In this document: positions 47,425 to 55,927 of the stretch, one piece after another | How the letters are laid out: each line of letters begins with the position of its first letter | Numbering within the stretch: position 1 is the first letter of the stretch | Origin: Pseudomonadota bacterium | GTDB taxonomy: Bacteria > Pseudomonadota > Gammaproteobacteria > Burkholderiales > JABEVD01 | Direction: 5' to 3' | Length of the DNA stretch: 64,000 bases | NCBI GenBank assembly: GCA_021806605.1 | Contig: JAJZQY010000006.1 | Location: 1-64,000 of the forward strand | Made by a program: the position numbers and the translations under genes | Notes under the pieces: model-generated | What the model was told of the DNA's origin: nothing | Database searches by the model: none | Seen by the model: the letters and a program-made list of their open reading frames with translations, nothing else

Positions 47425-47990
47425 GCTGCCCCCCTGGAAAGGAGCTTGAGCCCCATCCTGATGCCTTCCTCGGCAGATGCGGCAGGATCGATCTGCTTCA
47501 CCGCCTGGGCCGCTTCCTTCTCGCTGTAGCCGAGCGAAATCAGGGCATTCAGGACATCGCTGGTCGCTCTCGACGGCAGCGCAGCAGGCCCTTCGAGCTT
47601 GTCGCGCAATTCGAGCAGCAGCCGCTCTGCGGTTTTCTTGCCCACGCCCGGAATCCTGGTGAGGCGCCCCGCCTCCCCGGACTGCACGGCGCCGGCAAGC
47701 TCAGCGATGGAAAGCCCGGAGAGCACCGCAAGGGCGAGCTTCGGCCCCACGCCCGAAATCTTCAGAAGCTGCCTGAATACGCGGCGCTCTTCCTGGGTCG
47801 AAAAACCGTAAAGGACATGGGCATCCTCCCTGACGGCAAGATGGGTGTAGAGGGAGACCGCTTCGCCTGAGGCAGGAAGGATGTAGAAAGTGCTCATGGG
47901 CACGTCGATTTCGTAGCCCACGCCGTTCACATCGACGAGGATCAGGGGGGGGTGCTTCTCGATCAGCTTTCCGGAAATCCTGCCTATCAT
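47421..47990 (-). CDS. ruvA: Holliday junction DNA helicase subunit RuvA
   Basis: The 189-residue protein has the OB fold ([29 protein letters not shown]), two helix-hairpin-helix motifs ([19 protein letters not shown] and [19 protein letters not shown]), and a C-terminal domain that contacts RuvB. The ATG shares one base with the ruvC stop (TGATG). Confidence 0.95.
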   Translation of the reverse strand: MIGRISGKLIEKHPPLILVDVNGVGYEIDVPMSTFYILPASGEAVSLYTHLAVREDAHVLYGFSTQEERRVFRQLLKISGVGPKLALAVLSGLSIAELAGAVQSGEAGRLTRIPGVGKKTAERLLLELRDKLEGPAALPSRATSDVLNALISLGYSEKEAAQAVKQIDPAASAEEGIRMGLKLLSRGAA

Positions 47991-48475
47991 CACCTTCTCC
48001 TTCCGTAGACCAGATTCCCCGTGTGCGCATGGCAGATCGCGCAGGCGAGCGCATCGGCCGCATCGGCCTGGGGCACGCCGCCGAGATTCAGGAGCCTTTT
48101 CACCATTTCCTGAACCTGCTCCTTGGCGGCATGTCCCTGTCCCACGACAGCCTGCTTCACCTGGAGCGCGGTATATTCGGAAACGGGCAGATCTTTCGAT
48201 ACTGCGGCACAAATCGCAGCCCCCCTCGCCTGGCCGAGAAGGAGCGTGGACTGCGGATTGACGTTGACGAACACCTTCTCCACCGAAACTTCCATGGGAG
48301 CGTGAAGCGCGATCACTTCCAGAAGTCCCTCCAGTATCGACTTCAGCCGCTCCGGCAGTTCGCCGTCAGGCGTCCTGATGCAGCCGCTCGCGACATAGTC
48401 GAGCTTCGAACCGTGCTTGTCCAGGATGCCGAAACCCGTCACCCTGAGCCCCGGATCGATCCCCAGGATGCGCAT
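47990..48475 (-). CDS. ruvC: Crossover junction endodeoxyribonuclease RuvC
   Basis: The 161-residue RNase H-fold resolvase has [14 protein letters not shown] with catalytic Asp7, VEKVFV with the second acid, and the C-terminal [12 protein letters not shown] acids. It cleaves Holliday junctions moved by RuvAB. It is one base downstream of yebC. Confidence 0.95.
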   Translation of the reverse strand: MRILGIDPGLRVTGFGILDKHGSKLDYVASGCIRTPDGELPERLKSILEGLLEVIALHAPMEVSVEKVFVNVNPQSTLLLGQARGAAICAAVSKDLPVSEYTALQVKQAVVGQGHAAKEQVQEMVKRLLNLGGVPQADAADALACAICHAHTGNLVYGRRR

Positions 48476-48476
48476 C

Positions 48477-49202
48477 TCAGTCCTCGATCACCGCCGTGGT
48501 GTAGACTTCCTGCACATCGTCCAGGTTCTCGAGGGCATCGAGCAGCTTCTGCATCCTGACCGCATCCTCCCCCGAAAAAACCGTTTCGTTCTCCGGGCGC
48601 ATCGTCACATCCGCATGCTCGGGCCTGATTCCAGACGCTTCGAGCGCCGCCTTCACCGCCCCGAAATCCTGCGGGGAAGTGATCACCTCGAAACTGCCGT
48701 CATCGTGGCTCATCACGTCTTCCGCCCCGGCATCGAGCGCGACTTCGAAAAGCTTTTCCTCAATCGTTTCGGGGGAAAAGATCATCTGTCCGCAATGCTT
48801 GAAGAGAAAGGCAACCGACCCGTCCGTGCCGAGGTTCCCCCCGTATTTCGTGAAGGCGTGGCGCACGTCGGCAACCGTCCTCACCCGGTTGTCGGTCAGG
48901 CAGTCGACCATCACGGCAGCCCCGTTGATGCCGTAGCCCTCGTAGCGGATTTCCTCGTAATTGACGCCTTCCATGTCGCCCGTGCCGCGCTTGATGGCGC
49001 GCTCGACATTGTCCTTGGGCATGTTGTTGTCGTAAGCCTTGTCGACCGCCAGCCTGAGCCTCGGGTTGGAAGCAATGTCGCCCCCTCCGAGCTTCGCCGC
49101 AACGGTGATTTCCTTGATGAGCCGGGTGAATATCTTGCCGCGCTTGGCGTCGGTTGCCGCCTTCTTGTGCTTGATGTTCGCCCATTTGGAATGTCCTGCC
49201 AT
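48477..49202 (-). CDS. yebC: YebC/PmpR-family protein
   Basis: The 241-residue protein has the family N-terminus [26 protein letters not shown], followed by [16 protein letters not shown] and [19 protein letters not shown]. Members act as DNA-binding regulators or, as shown for the TACO1/YebC group, help ribosomes translate proline-rich stretches. Its place before ruvC is widely conserved. The start at 49202 matches the family start and has GGGAAAG before it. Confidence 0.93.
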   Translation of the reverse strand: MAGHSKWANIKHKKAATDAKRGKIFTRLIKEITVAAKLGGGDIASNPRLRLAVDKAYDNNMPKDNVERAIKRGTGDMEGVNYEEIRYEGYGINGAAVMVDCLTDNRVRTVADVRHAFTKYGGNLGTDGSVAFLFKHCGQMIFSPETIEEKLFEVALDAGAEDVMSHDDGSFEVITSPQDFGAVKAALEASGIRPEHADVTMRPENETVFSGEDAVRMQKLLDALENLDDVQEVYTTAVIED

Positions 49203-49253
49203 GATGCTTTCCCGAATCAAAATTCGATTTTACCACCTTTGCCCTGCAGGGGC

Positions 49254-50276
49254 TCAGGCCGAAATGCGCCAGGCGATCTTCCCCCCGGCCCTGAGCGGGA
49301 CGAGGCGCTCGCCGCCGAAAGGATAGGATTCCGGCACATCCCAAGCCTCCCGGAAGAGTGCGATATTTTTCCCGTTTCTCGGCAGGCCGTAGAAATCCGC
49401 GCCGTGAAAGCTGGCGAAGGCTTCCAGCCGGGGAAGCGCGCCGGCCTCTTCGAAGGCTTCCGCGTAGAACTCGATCCCTCCGTGGGACGTGTAGATTCCG
49501 GCGCAGCCGCAGGAAGATTCCTTGGCGGATTTCGAATGCGGGGCGCTGTCCGTGCCGAGGAAGAATTTCGGACTCCCTGAAATCGCAGCTTCCAGCAATG
49601 CCTGCCTGTGGGTTTCCCGCTTCAGCACAGGCAGGCAGTAATGGTGCGGCCTGACCCCACCCTGAAACAGCGCGTTCCTGTTCATCAGCAGGTGATGCGC
49701 CGTGACGGTTGCGCCCATGCCGTTTTCCTTCACGTATTCGACCGCATCCCTGGTGGTGATGTGTTCGAAGACGACTTTCAGTTTCGGATGGCGCTGCATG
49801 AGCGGGCCGAGCACCCGGTCGATGAATGCCTTTTCCCTGTCGAACACGTCGACCTGGCTGTCGGTGACTTCCCCGTGGACGAGAAGCGGCATGCCGCATT
49901 CTGCCATGGCTTCGAGAACGTCGTGGCATTTGCGGATGTCGGTGACGCCCGAATCGGAATTGGTGGTCGCCCCTGCGGGATAGTATTTCACGCCATGGAC
50001 GACGCCGCTCTTCTTCGCCCTGCCTATTTCTTCCGGGGAAGTGTTGTCGGTAAGGTAGAGCGTCATCAAGGGCTCGAAATCCGACCCTTGCGGCAGCGCA
50101 TCGATTATCCTTTGCCTGTAGGCGAGCGCATCCGAAGTATTCAACACGGGCGGCCTCAGGTTCGGCATGATGATGGCGCGGCCGAAGCGGCTCGCGGTGT
50201 GCTGCAGCACGTCCCGCATTGCGGATCCGTCCCGCAGGTGGAGGTGCCAATCGTCGGGCTGGGTGAGGGTCAGCAT
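49254..50276 (-). CDS. pyrC: Dihydroorotase
   Basis: The 340-residue class II dihydroorotase has the metal-binding [10 protein letters not shown] (H11, H13), the carbamylated Lys97 in [30 protein letters not shown] and GTDSAPHSK with the catalytic Asp. It catalyses the third step of pyrimidine synthesis. It starts the minus-strand run yebC-ruvCAB-tol but is separated by 51 bases from yebC. Confidence 0.95.
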   Translation of the reverse strand: MLTLTQPDDWHLHLRDGSAMRDVLQHTASRFGRAIIMPNLRPPVLNTSDALAYRQRIIDALPQGSDFEPLMTLYLTDNTSPEEIGRAKKSGVVHGVKYYPAGATTNSDSGVTDIRKCHDVLEAMAECGMPLLVHGEVTDSQVDVFDREKAFIDRVLGPLMQRHPKLKVVFEHITTRDAVEYVKENGMGATVTAHHLLMNRNALFQGGVRPHHYCLPVLKRETHRQALLEAAISGSPKFFLGTDSAPHSKSAKESSCGCAGIYTSHGGIEFYAEAFEEAGALPRLEAFASFHGADFYGLPRNGKNIALFREAWDVPESYPFGGERLVPLRAGGKIAWRISA

Positions 50277-50348
50277 TGCGCTTCTCCGGCAGAAAGCCCC
50301 ATTCTACTACATCACGGTTCTGCCCGACCTCGCTCCGTCACGCGCGCC

Positions 50349-50377
50349 TTGACATTCTCCGGCATGTAGCGTAAAAA
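50349..50377 (+). promoter_or_regulatory. Putative promoter of the cold-shock gene
   Basis: A consensus -35 TTGACA (50349-50354) is followed after 17 bases by a weak -10 TAAAAA (50372-50377). It would give a leader of about 110 bases before the cold-shock ATG, and long leaders are typical of csp genes. Confidence 0.4.
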
Positions 50378-50491
50378 ACCAATGTGCTCAGCTTCAAGGT
50401 TTTATGCGGTCTTTGTCGTATGCGGTCTTGAAACTTGGTCATCTATTCGGGTTTCTCCCGGTTTTTTTATTACGGCAAGGATATAAAAGTC

Positions 50492-50695
50492 ATGGCAACA
50501 GGTACAGTAAAGTGGTTCAACGATTCCAAGGGCTTCGGTTTCGTGACCCCGGACGACGGCAGCGAAGATCTTTTCGCGCATTTTTCCGCAATCAACATGG
50601 ACGGCTTCAAGACGCTCAAGGAAGGACAAAAAGTGAGCTTCGAGGTCACCCAGGGCCCCAAGGGCAAGCAGGCTTCCAACATCAGGGCAGCCTGA
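50492..50695 (+). CDS. CspA-family cold-shock protein
   Basis: The 67-residue single cold-shock domain begins [18 protein letters not shown], contains the RNP1 (KGFGFV) and RNP2 (LFAHFS) nucleic-acid-binding motifs and ends in [11 protein letters not shown]. It acts as an RNA chaperone. A long leader and an own terminator make it monocistronic. Confidence 0.95.
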   Translation: MATGTVKWFNDSKGFGFVTPDDGSEDLFAHFSAINMDGFKTLKEGQKVSFEVTQGPKGKQASNIRAA

Positions 50696-50714
50696 CCTTC
50701 CGGGTCTGGAATGA

Positions 50715-50746
50715 AGCCCGCCACCTGAAAAGGTGGCGGGCTTTTT
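50715..50746 (+). terminator. Rho-independent terminator of the cold-shock gene
   Basis: The perfect 12-bp stem AGCCCGCCACCT/AGGTGGCGGGCT with the tetraloop GAAA is followed by TTTT, 20 bases after the stop codon. Confidence 0.92.
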
Positions 50747-50817
50747 AACAGGCCACGCCGGGGAGAGCAACCATCATCCAGAATCGAATCACCACGCAAT
50801 GGCTTTTCGGGGCATCC

Positions 50818-51819
50818 GTGCTGCTCCTTGCGCTCTGGCTGATCCACAATTACCTTGCCGCCCTCGCCTGGGCAGGCATCATCGCCCTTGCAAGCTGGCC
50901 GCTCTACGGCAGGTTCGTCTCCCGCCTGCCATCGAAGGCGAAGCACTGGGCGCCGCTCCTTTTCACCTCGCTCGTTGCGCTGCTGTTTCTCGGCCCGCTT
51001 GCCTACATCCTGCTGGTTCTGGGGGGCGAGGCGAGCCTGCTCGCCAGGCTGCTTCTGGAAGCGCAGACGCATGGTCTGGCTCCGCCAGACTGGGTAGAGC
51101 GCATCCCCTTCGCCGGGAAATCGATACTCTCCTGGTGGAACGGGGTTCTGGCGAACCCGGGAGGCTTCGCCACCTGGTTCCAGAAGATCGGACAGGGCGC
51201 CGTCCTCGGCTGGATCAGGCTGTTCGGTGCGGAAATGCTGCACCGCTCCCTCATCCTGCTGTTCGCCCTGCTCACGCTCTATTTTCTCTACCGCGACGGC
51301 GAAATGCTCGCCATGCGCCTGCTCTCCCTGATCCAGAAACACCTCGGACAGCCCGGAACGAATCATGCGAAGCGCGCGGTGGACACCATACGCGGCACGG
51401 TCAACGGGCTCATCCTGGTGGGACTCGCCGAAGGCATCCTGCTGGGTCTGGCCTACTGGATTGCAGATATCCCTTCCCCGGCGCTCTGGGGCGCGCTCAC
51501 GGGACTGCTGGCCGTCATTCCTTTCGGCATGCCCGCGCTTTACGGTGCAGCCTCCCTGATTCTGTTCGCCCAGGGGAACCAGACTGCGGCGCTCGCCATC
51601 CTGATCTGGGGAACGCTGGTCATGCTGGTTTCGGACCATGTGGTGAGGCCCATGCTGATCGGCGATTCGGCGAAGCTTCCCCTTATCTGGATACTTCTCG
51701 GCATACTGGGCGGAATAGAGACGCTCGGCCTGCTGGGCATCTTTCTCGGACCTGTCGTCATGGCGACGCTGGTATCGCTCTGGCGCGAATGGACCCATGT
51801 TCGAGATCATCCTGTTTGA
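50818..51819 (+). CDS. AI-2E-family transporter (PerM/TqsA-like permease)
   Basis: The membrane protein of about 333 residues has eight helices and the C-terminal family pattern (GLAEGILLGLAYWIADIP, LIWGTLVMLVSDHVVRPMLIG, LGIFLGPVVMATL). Family members export diverse small molecules; AI-2 transport is shown only for some. The GTG at 50818 falls inside the first helix. The frame remains open upstream through NRITTQWLFGAS, with GGGGAG at about 50760-50765, yet no ATG, GTG or TTG is in frame there, so the true start is unclear. The end overlaps trmL by 23 bases. Confidence 0.83.
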   Translation: MLLLALWLIHNYLAALAWAGIIALASWPLYGRFVSRLPSKAKHWAPLLFTSLVALLFLGPLAYILLVLGGEASLLARLLLEAQTHGLAPPDWVERIPFAGKSILSWWNGVLANPGGFATWFQKIGQGAVLGWIRLFGAEMLHRSLILLFALLTLYFLYRDGEMLAMRLLSLIQKHLGQPGTNHAKRAVDTIRGTVNGLILVGLAEGILLGLAYWIADIPSPALWGALTGLLAVIPFGMPALYGAASLILFAQGNQTAALAILIWGTLVMLVSDHVVRPMLIGDSAKLPLIWILLGILGGIETLGLLGIFLGPVVMATLVSLWREWTHVRDHPV

Positions 51820-52261
51820 ACCGGAAATCCCGCCCAACACCGGCAACATCATCAGGCTCTGCGCCAATTCGGGAACGGCCCTCAACCTGGTCGAGCCGCT
51901 CGGCTTCAGGCTCGACGACAGGCAGTTGAGAAGGGCCGGACTCGACTACCACGAATTCGCAAACATCAGGGTCCACCCCAGCTGGGAAGGCTGCATGGCG
52001 CATTTCTCGGGAAGGCGGCTTTTCGCATTGACCACCAAGGGGAAAGTGCGCCATGACCGCGTCTCCTACCAGCCGGGGGACGTGTTCGTTTTCGGCCCGG
52101 AATCGAGGGGACTGCCGGAATCCGTGCTCGATTCATTCCAGGACGCACACCGCATCAGGATTCCGATGCTTCCCCACAGCCGCAGCCTCAACCTTTCCAA
52201 CTCGGCAGCGGTAGTGATTTTCGAAGCATGGCGCCAAACGGGTTACGCAGGGGGGGGATGA
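51797..52261 (+). CDS. trmL: tRNA (cytidine/uridine-2'-O)-methyltransferase
   Basis: The 154-residue SPOUT protein has LFEPEIPPNTGNIIRLCAN, FGPESRGLP and LNLSNSAAVVIFEAWRQ, the knotted SAM-binding site. TrmL methylates the wobble base of tRNA-Leu. Its start overlaps the permease end. In E. coli the gene (yibK) is also close to gpsA. Confidence 0.93.
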   Translation: MFEIILFEPEIPPNTGNIIRLCANSGTALNLVEPLGFRLDDRQLRRAGLDYHEFANIRVHPSWEGCMAHFSGRRLFALTTKGKVRHDRVSYQPGDVFVFGPESRGLPESVLDSFQDAHRIRIPMLPHSRSLNLSNSAAVVIFEAWRQTGYAGGG

Positions 52262-52351
52262 CCATCGCCCATCCGGGTTATTTTCCCGTTCAAATGAAAG
52301 GACTACAGTCAATCCGATGGGACTTTACACCCACCTTCGAACGGGGATCAA

Positions 52352-53254
52352 ATGAGCGCGATATGGAAAGGTTTTGCAGGACTTTTGCTGGCACTGGGGC
52401 TCGGAGCGGCGCACGCCGACGATGCGCTTTTGAAGCCCTTCATCCTGGGCTCCAAGGGGCCGGGGGAGGTCGCCGCAAAAGCGGATGCGGCGAAAAATGC
52501 GCTGGCAGCCCAGGGCTTCACCCTGGTCGGCAGCTACACGCCCTATTCCGACACCACGATACTGGTGGTGACGAATGACGAACTCAAAAAGAATGCGGCC
52601 CAGTCCGAGCACGGCGGCTTCGGCGCCATGGAGCGCATTTCCGTCGTCAAGACCGGAGGAGAAGTGCAGGTTTCCTACACCAACCCGGTGTACATGGCGA
52701 ATGCGTACCGCATGCAGAGCGACCTCAGGGATGTCGCCGCAAAAATGCAGGCGGCTCTCGGCAGGATGGAGGAGTTCGGGGCGAAAGGACTCACCGCAGC
52801 GCAATTGCGCAAATACCATTACATGTTCGGCATGGAATATTTCAACGAGCCGAGCACGCTTGCCGAATACGGCAGCTACAATGATGCGGTGAAGGCCGTG
52901 GAAGCCGGGCTTGCCGCGGGCAGGGGCGGCGTCACCAAGGTCTACCGGATCGACATCCCGGGCAAGGAAGAATCGGTTTTCGGCGTGGCGATGAAGGGCG
53001 CCGGGGACAACAGGGCCATGGACGACCGGTACATCATGAGCGAGATCGACTTCAAGGATCTCAAATCGGCCGCGCATCTTCCCTACGAAATGCTGGTATC
53101 CGGAAACAAGGTTTATGCGCTCTATGCGCGCTTCAGGATCGCGATCGACTTCCCCGATCTTTCCATGATGGGAGCCCACAGCTTCGTGAACATCATGAGT
53201 TCTCCGGAAGCGATCAGGAAAGCGCTCGCTCTGGCCGCAGGGGGCCAGCCTTAA
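52352..53254 (+). CDS. Periplasmic protein of unknown function
   Basis: The 300-residue protein has a clear signal peptide (GFAGLLLALGLGAAHA). The mature part has alternating alpha/beta segments, including AAKNALAAQGFTLVGSYTPYSDTTILVVTN, which resembles the DUF302-like ferredoxin-type fold, and a middle segment with several Met and Tyr. I do not recognise a named family with certainty. It stands alone between trmL and gpsA, and converges with gpsA over an inverted-repeat region. Confidence 0.7.
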   Translation: MSAIWKGFAGLLLALGLGAAHADDALLKPFILGSKGPGEVAAKADAAKNALAAQGFTLVGSYTPYSDTTILVVTNDELKKNAAQSEHGGFGAMERISVVKTGGEVQVSYTNPVYMANAYRMQSDLRDVAAKMQAALGRMEEFGAKGLTAAQLRKYHYMFGMEYFNEPSTLAEYGSYNDAVKAVEAGLAAGRGGVTKVYRIDIPGKEESVFGVAMKGAGDNRAMDDRYIMSEIDFKDLKSAAHLPYEMLVSGNKVYALYARFRIAIDFPDLSMMGAHSFVNIMSSPEAIRKALALAAGGQP

Positions 53255-53269
53255 GGCGCCCGTTTGCCT

Positions 53270-53289
53270 AAGCGGGGCATGCCCCGCTT
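53270..53289. terminator. Palindrome in the convergent gap, possible terminator
   Basis: AAGCGGGGCATGCCCCGCTT is a perfect 20-base palindrome, 15 bases after the stop of the preceding gene. There is no T run, so it would be a weak or structure-only terminator. Confidence 0.45.
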
Positions 53290-53291
53290 CG

Positions 53292-53373
53292 GGAACCACT
53301 GATTTATTCCGCGCGGAGTGCGTTGCTGGGAAAATCGACGTGTCGCACCCGTGAGGAATAAATCAGTGGTTCC
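53292..53373. repeat. 82-bp inverted repeat with 19-bp ends (MITE-like)
   Basis: GGAACCACTGATTTATTCC (53292-53310) is repeated exactly in reverse complement at 53355-53373, separated by 44 bases. The right arm ends one base before the gpsA stop codon. Its terminal-repeat form resembles a miniature insertion element. No clear target duplication is seen. Confidence 0.6.
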
Positions 53374-54360
53374 TCAGCTCTCGGGCTTGGGATCCCGCTT
53401 CATGAGTTCTTCCACCGCATCCCTGGCAGAAACCCCCTCATAAAGCACGGAACATACCGCCCGGGTGATGGGCATGTCGACCCCGAGGCTTTGCGCAAGG
53501 CTTGCGACCTCCCTCGCGGTATAAACGCCCTCCGCAGTCGAGCCGAGTTCTGCCAGTATGACATCCAGCGGCTTCCCGCCGGCGAGGAGCATGCCCACCG
53601 TCCGGTTCCTGGAAAGCTCCCCGGTGCAGGTCAGAGTCAAGTCGCCCACGCCCGACAGGCCCAGAAAGGTTTCGAGCCTGCCGCCGAGCTTCAGCCCAAG
53701 GCGGGTGATTTCGGCAAGCCCGCGAGTGATCAGCGCCGCGCGCGCATTGGCGCCCAGCCCCAGTCCGTCGGAAATGCCCGATGCGATCGCCATCACGTTC
53801 TTGACCGCTCCGCCGACTTCCACCCCGACCAGATCCGGACTGGAATAGACCCTGATGCGCTGACTGTGCAGCGCTGCCGCCATGTCCGATGCGAATCCGG
53901 AATCGTTCGCGGCCAGCGTCAGCGCAACCGGCAGCCCTTGCGCCACCTCCCTGGCAAAGCTGGGACCGGAAAGGGTGCCGACGGGGGCGATGTCGTCGTA
54001 TTCCTCGATGGCGACCTGATGCGGGAGCTTGGAAGTGCCGGCCTCGAAGCCCTTGGAAACCCATATCACGGGAAGCTTCAGACGGGATGCGGCAAGCTTC
54101 CTGAAGGTATCCCTGAGGCCGGCCATAGGAACGGCGACGAGGACAAGATCGGCATTTTCGATCGCCTCGCTCAGCTCGTTCGAAAGGAGAATGCTTGAGG
54201 GCAATACGAAGGGATCGAGATTGCGTCTGTTGATCCGGGTCGAAACCATATCCCGGTAATGGGCGGCGCTCCTGACCCAGAGCGTCACTTGATGATGGGA
54301 AGAAAAGCCGATCGCGAGGGCCGTTCCCCATGCGCCGGCCCCGAGAATGGCGATCCTCAT
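53374..54360 (-). CDS. gpsA: NAD(P)H-dependent glycerol-3-phosphate dehydrogenase
   Basis: The 328-residue protein has the Rossmann motif ILGAGAWGTALA, SGPSFAREVAQGLP, GGAVKNVMAIASGISDGLGLG (catalytic Lys) and GLSGVGDLTLTCTGELSRNRTVG. It makes sn-glycerol-3-phosphate for phospholipids. It is the last gene of the minus-strand run that includes secB and grxC, as in E. coli. Its start overlaps the SH3 gene (ATGA). Confidence 0.95.
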   Translation of the reverse strand: MRIAILGAGAWGTALAIGFSSHHQVTLWVRSAAHYRDMVSTRINRRNLDPFVLPSSILLSNELSEAIENADLVLVAVPMAGLRDTFRKLAASRLKLPVIWVSKGFEAGTSKLPHQVAIEEYDDIAPVGTLSGPSFAREVAQGLPVALTLAANDSGFASDMAAALHSQRIRVYSSPDLVGVEVGGAVKNVMAIASGISDGLGLGANARAALITRGLAEITRLGLKLGGRLETFLGLSGVGDLTLTCTGELSRNRTVGMLLAGGKPLDVILAELGSTAEGVYTAREVASLAQSLGVDMPITRAVCSVLYEGVSARDAVEELMKRDPKPES

Positions 54361-54791
54361 CCGCCCCAGACCTGACTCGCCTTCACAAAACCGCCCTGGC
54401 CGCCCTGATGCTGCACGCCGACCCAGCCATTGGCGGGCGCCGCAGTGATTTCGAGCAGAACCCCGTTTCTGGCCTGAAACACCAGCGGCGAGTCATCGGA
54501 TGCAGCCTGCCTGATGTCCGCAACCGGAACCGAAACCAGCGCGTAATGCTTGTCCCCGAGCATGGATTTCTCCACCCAGAACAGCTTGCCGCTCTTGTCC
54601 CGCACCTTCACCCAGTTTTTCAGGACCACCATCTTTTCGAGCGGATAATGCGGGCTCAGCACGAAAAGCCTGTTCGCCTTCATGGAAGGCGCATCGTAGA
54701 GTATCGCAGGCTGGTCGCCGACGGAAACGAAATCCTGGGCAAACACCGCCCCGCAGAATCCGAACAGGAGCAGGAAAACGATGCGGCTCAT
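54357..54791 (-). CDS. Secreted SH3-domain protein
   Basis: The 144-residue protein has a signal peptide (MSRIVFLLLFGFCGAVFA) and two bacterial SH3-like repeats (AILYDAPSMKANRLFVLSPHYPLEKMVVLKNWVKVRDKSGKLFWV, and a second ending GWVGVQHQGGQGGFVKASQVWG). Such domains bind peptidoglycan or other envelope parts. It sits between secB and gpsA, a place empty in E. coli. Confidence 0.82.
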   Translation of the reverse strand: MSRIVFLLLFGFCGAVFAQDFVSVGDQPAILYDAPSMKANRLFVLSPHYPLEKMVVLKNWVKVRDKSGKLFWVEKSMLGDKHYALVSVPVADIRQAASDDSPLVFQARNGVLLEITAAPANGWVGVQHQGGQGGFVKASQVWGG

Positions 54792-54792
54792 C

Positions 54793-55254
54793 TCAATGCG
54801 TTTTTTGCTCTTGCTGGGCCTCGGCCTGGGCCTGCTGGCGCTGCTGGTAGAGCGCTTCGAAGCTCATCGGGCTCAGGATGACCGGCAGGAAGCCGGCGCG
54901 CGTAATGACGTCGGAAACCGTTTCCCTCGCATAGGGGAAAAGGATGTTGGGGCAGGTGATGCCGAGTATCGGCTCGACATCGCCAGCGGGGACATTCTGG
55001 ATCTGGAAGATGCCGGCCTGCGCGACTTCGACCAGGAAAAGCGTCTTTTCGGTAAGCTTCGCCGTGACGGTGACGGTCAGGATCGCCTCGTAAATGTTCT
55101 CTGCAACCGGCTTGCCCTCGGTATGCAGCTGGATGTCGATCTGGGGCGATTCGCGCTCCAGGAAGATCTGGGGGGCATGGGGGATTTCGAGGGAGAGATC
55201 CTTGACGTAAATCTTCTCGATCGCAAATACGGGTTGCTGTTCTTCGCTCATCAT
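54793..55254 (-). CDS. secB: Protein-export chaperone SecB
   Basis: The 153-residue tetrameric chaperone holds preproteins unfolded and delivers them to SecA. The pattern [54 protein letters not shown] is diagnostic. The first base of the ATG is shared with the grxC stop codon. A second ATG three bases later is equally possible. Confidence 0.96.
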   Translation of the reverse strand: MMSEEQQPVFAIEKIYVKDLSLEIPHAPQIFLERESPQIDIQLHTEGKPVAENIYEAILTVTVTAKLTEKTLFLVEVAQAGIFQIQNVPAGDVEPILGITCPNILFPYARETVSDVITRAGFLPVILSPMSFEALYQQRQQAQAEAQQEQKTH

Positions 55255-55520
55255 TATTCCTGTTCTAGCAGTTCGTTTAATTTTCCGGCACGGTCGAGCG
55301 CCGCGAGATCGTCATAACCGCCGACATGATAATCCATGATGTAGATCTGCGGAACGGTGCGCCTGCCGGTTTTTTCCATCATTTCAGCCCTGACCGCAGG
55401 ATCGAGATCGACCCTGATCTTTTCGATCTCGGCCACGCCCTTCGATTTCAGAAGGCGCTCTGCCATCGAGCAATAGGGGCACACGGCAGTGCAGTACATC
55501 CTGACCTTGGGCATGCTCAT
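55254..55520 (-). CDS. grxC: Glutaredoxin 3
   Basis: The 88-residue protein has the dithiol active site C14-P-Y-C17, the cis-proline TVPQIYI and the [15 protein letters not shown] glutathione site. It reduces mixed disulfides and ribonucleotide reductase. The start overlaps the rhodanese stop (ATGA) and is preceded by GGTGGAGAA. Confidence 0.94.
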   Translation of the reverse strand: MSMPKVRMYCTAVCPYCSMAERLLKSKGVAEIEKIRVDLDPAVRAEMMEKTGRRTVPQIYIMDYHVGGYDDLAALDRAGKLNELLEQE

Positions 55521-55927
55521 TTCTCCACCGGAAGTTTGGCACCCTCCCAGGAGAGAATTCCCCCCTTGAGGTTGTGGACCTTGCCGAAACCCCGCTTCGA
55601 CAATAACACACAAACGCTGGACGATCTAGCGCCGCTTCTGCAATAGACGACGATCGGCTTGTCCTTGAGATTCTCGATCTCGCCGATTCGCTCGTCCACC
55701 TGCCCGGACGGAATATGCCTGGCATTGTACAGATGCCCGGCGGCATATTCGTGGTGCTCGCGCACGTCGAGGATGGCAGCATCCTGATGGTTGATCAGGT
55801 TGACCGCTTCGACGGTGTCGATCTCCGGAAAATTGACGAACAGTTTTCTGAAATAGGGCCAGAGCAGCATGAGCCCGCTGCCCAATGCCGCCAGAAAAAG
55901 CGGCAGATTACTGGTGATGAAATGCAA
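55517..55927 (-). CDS. Membrane-anchored rhodanese-domain protein (YibN-like)
   Basis: The 136-residue protein has an N-terminal membrane helix (about 8-24) and one rhodanese domain with active Cys96 in VVYCRSGARSS, where persulfide can form. E. coli YibN has the same size and place before grxC-secB. The start is TTG, supported by AAGGAG eight bases upstream, and overlaps the pglL end by 20 bases. A role in sulfane-sulfur handling fits the nearby ArsR regulator. Confidence 0.9.
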   Translation of the reverse strand: MHFITSNLPLFLAALGSGLMLLWPYFRKLFVNFPEIDTVEAVNLINHQDAAILDVREHHEYAAGHLYNARHIPSGQVDERIGEIENLKDKPIVVYCRSGARSSSVCVLLSKRGFGKVHNLKGGILSWEGAKLPVEK

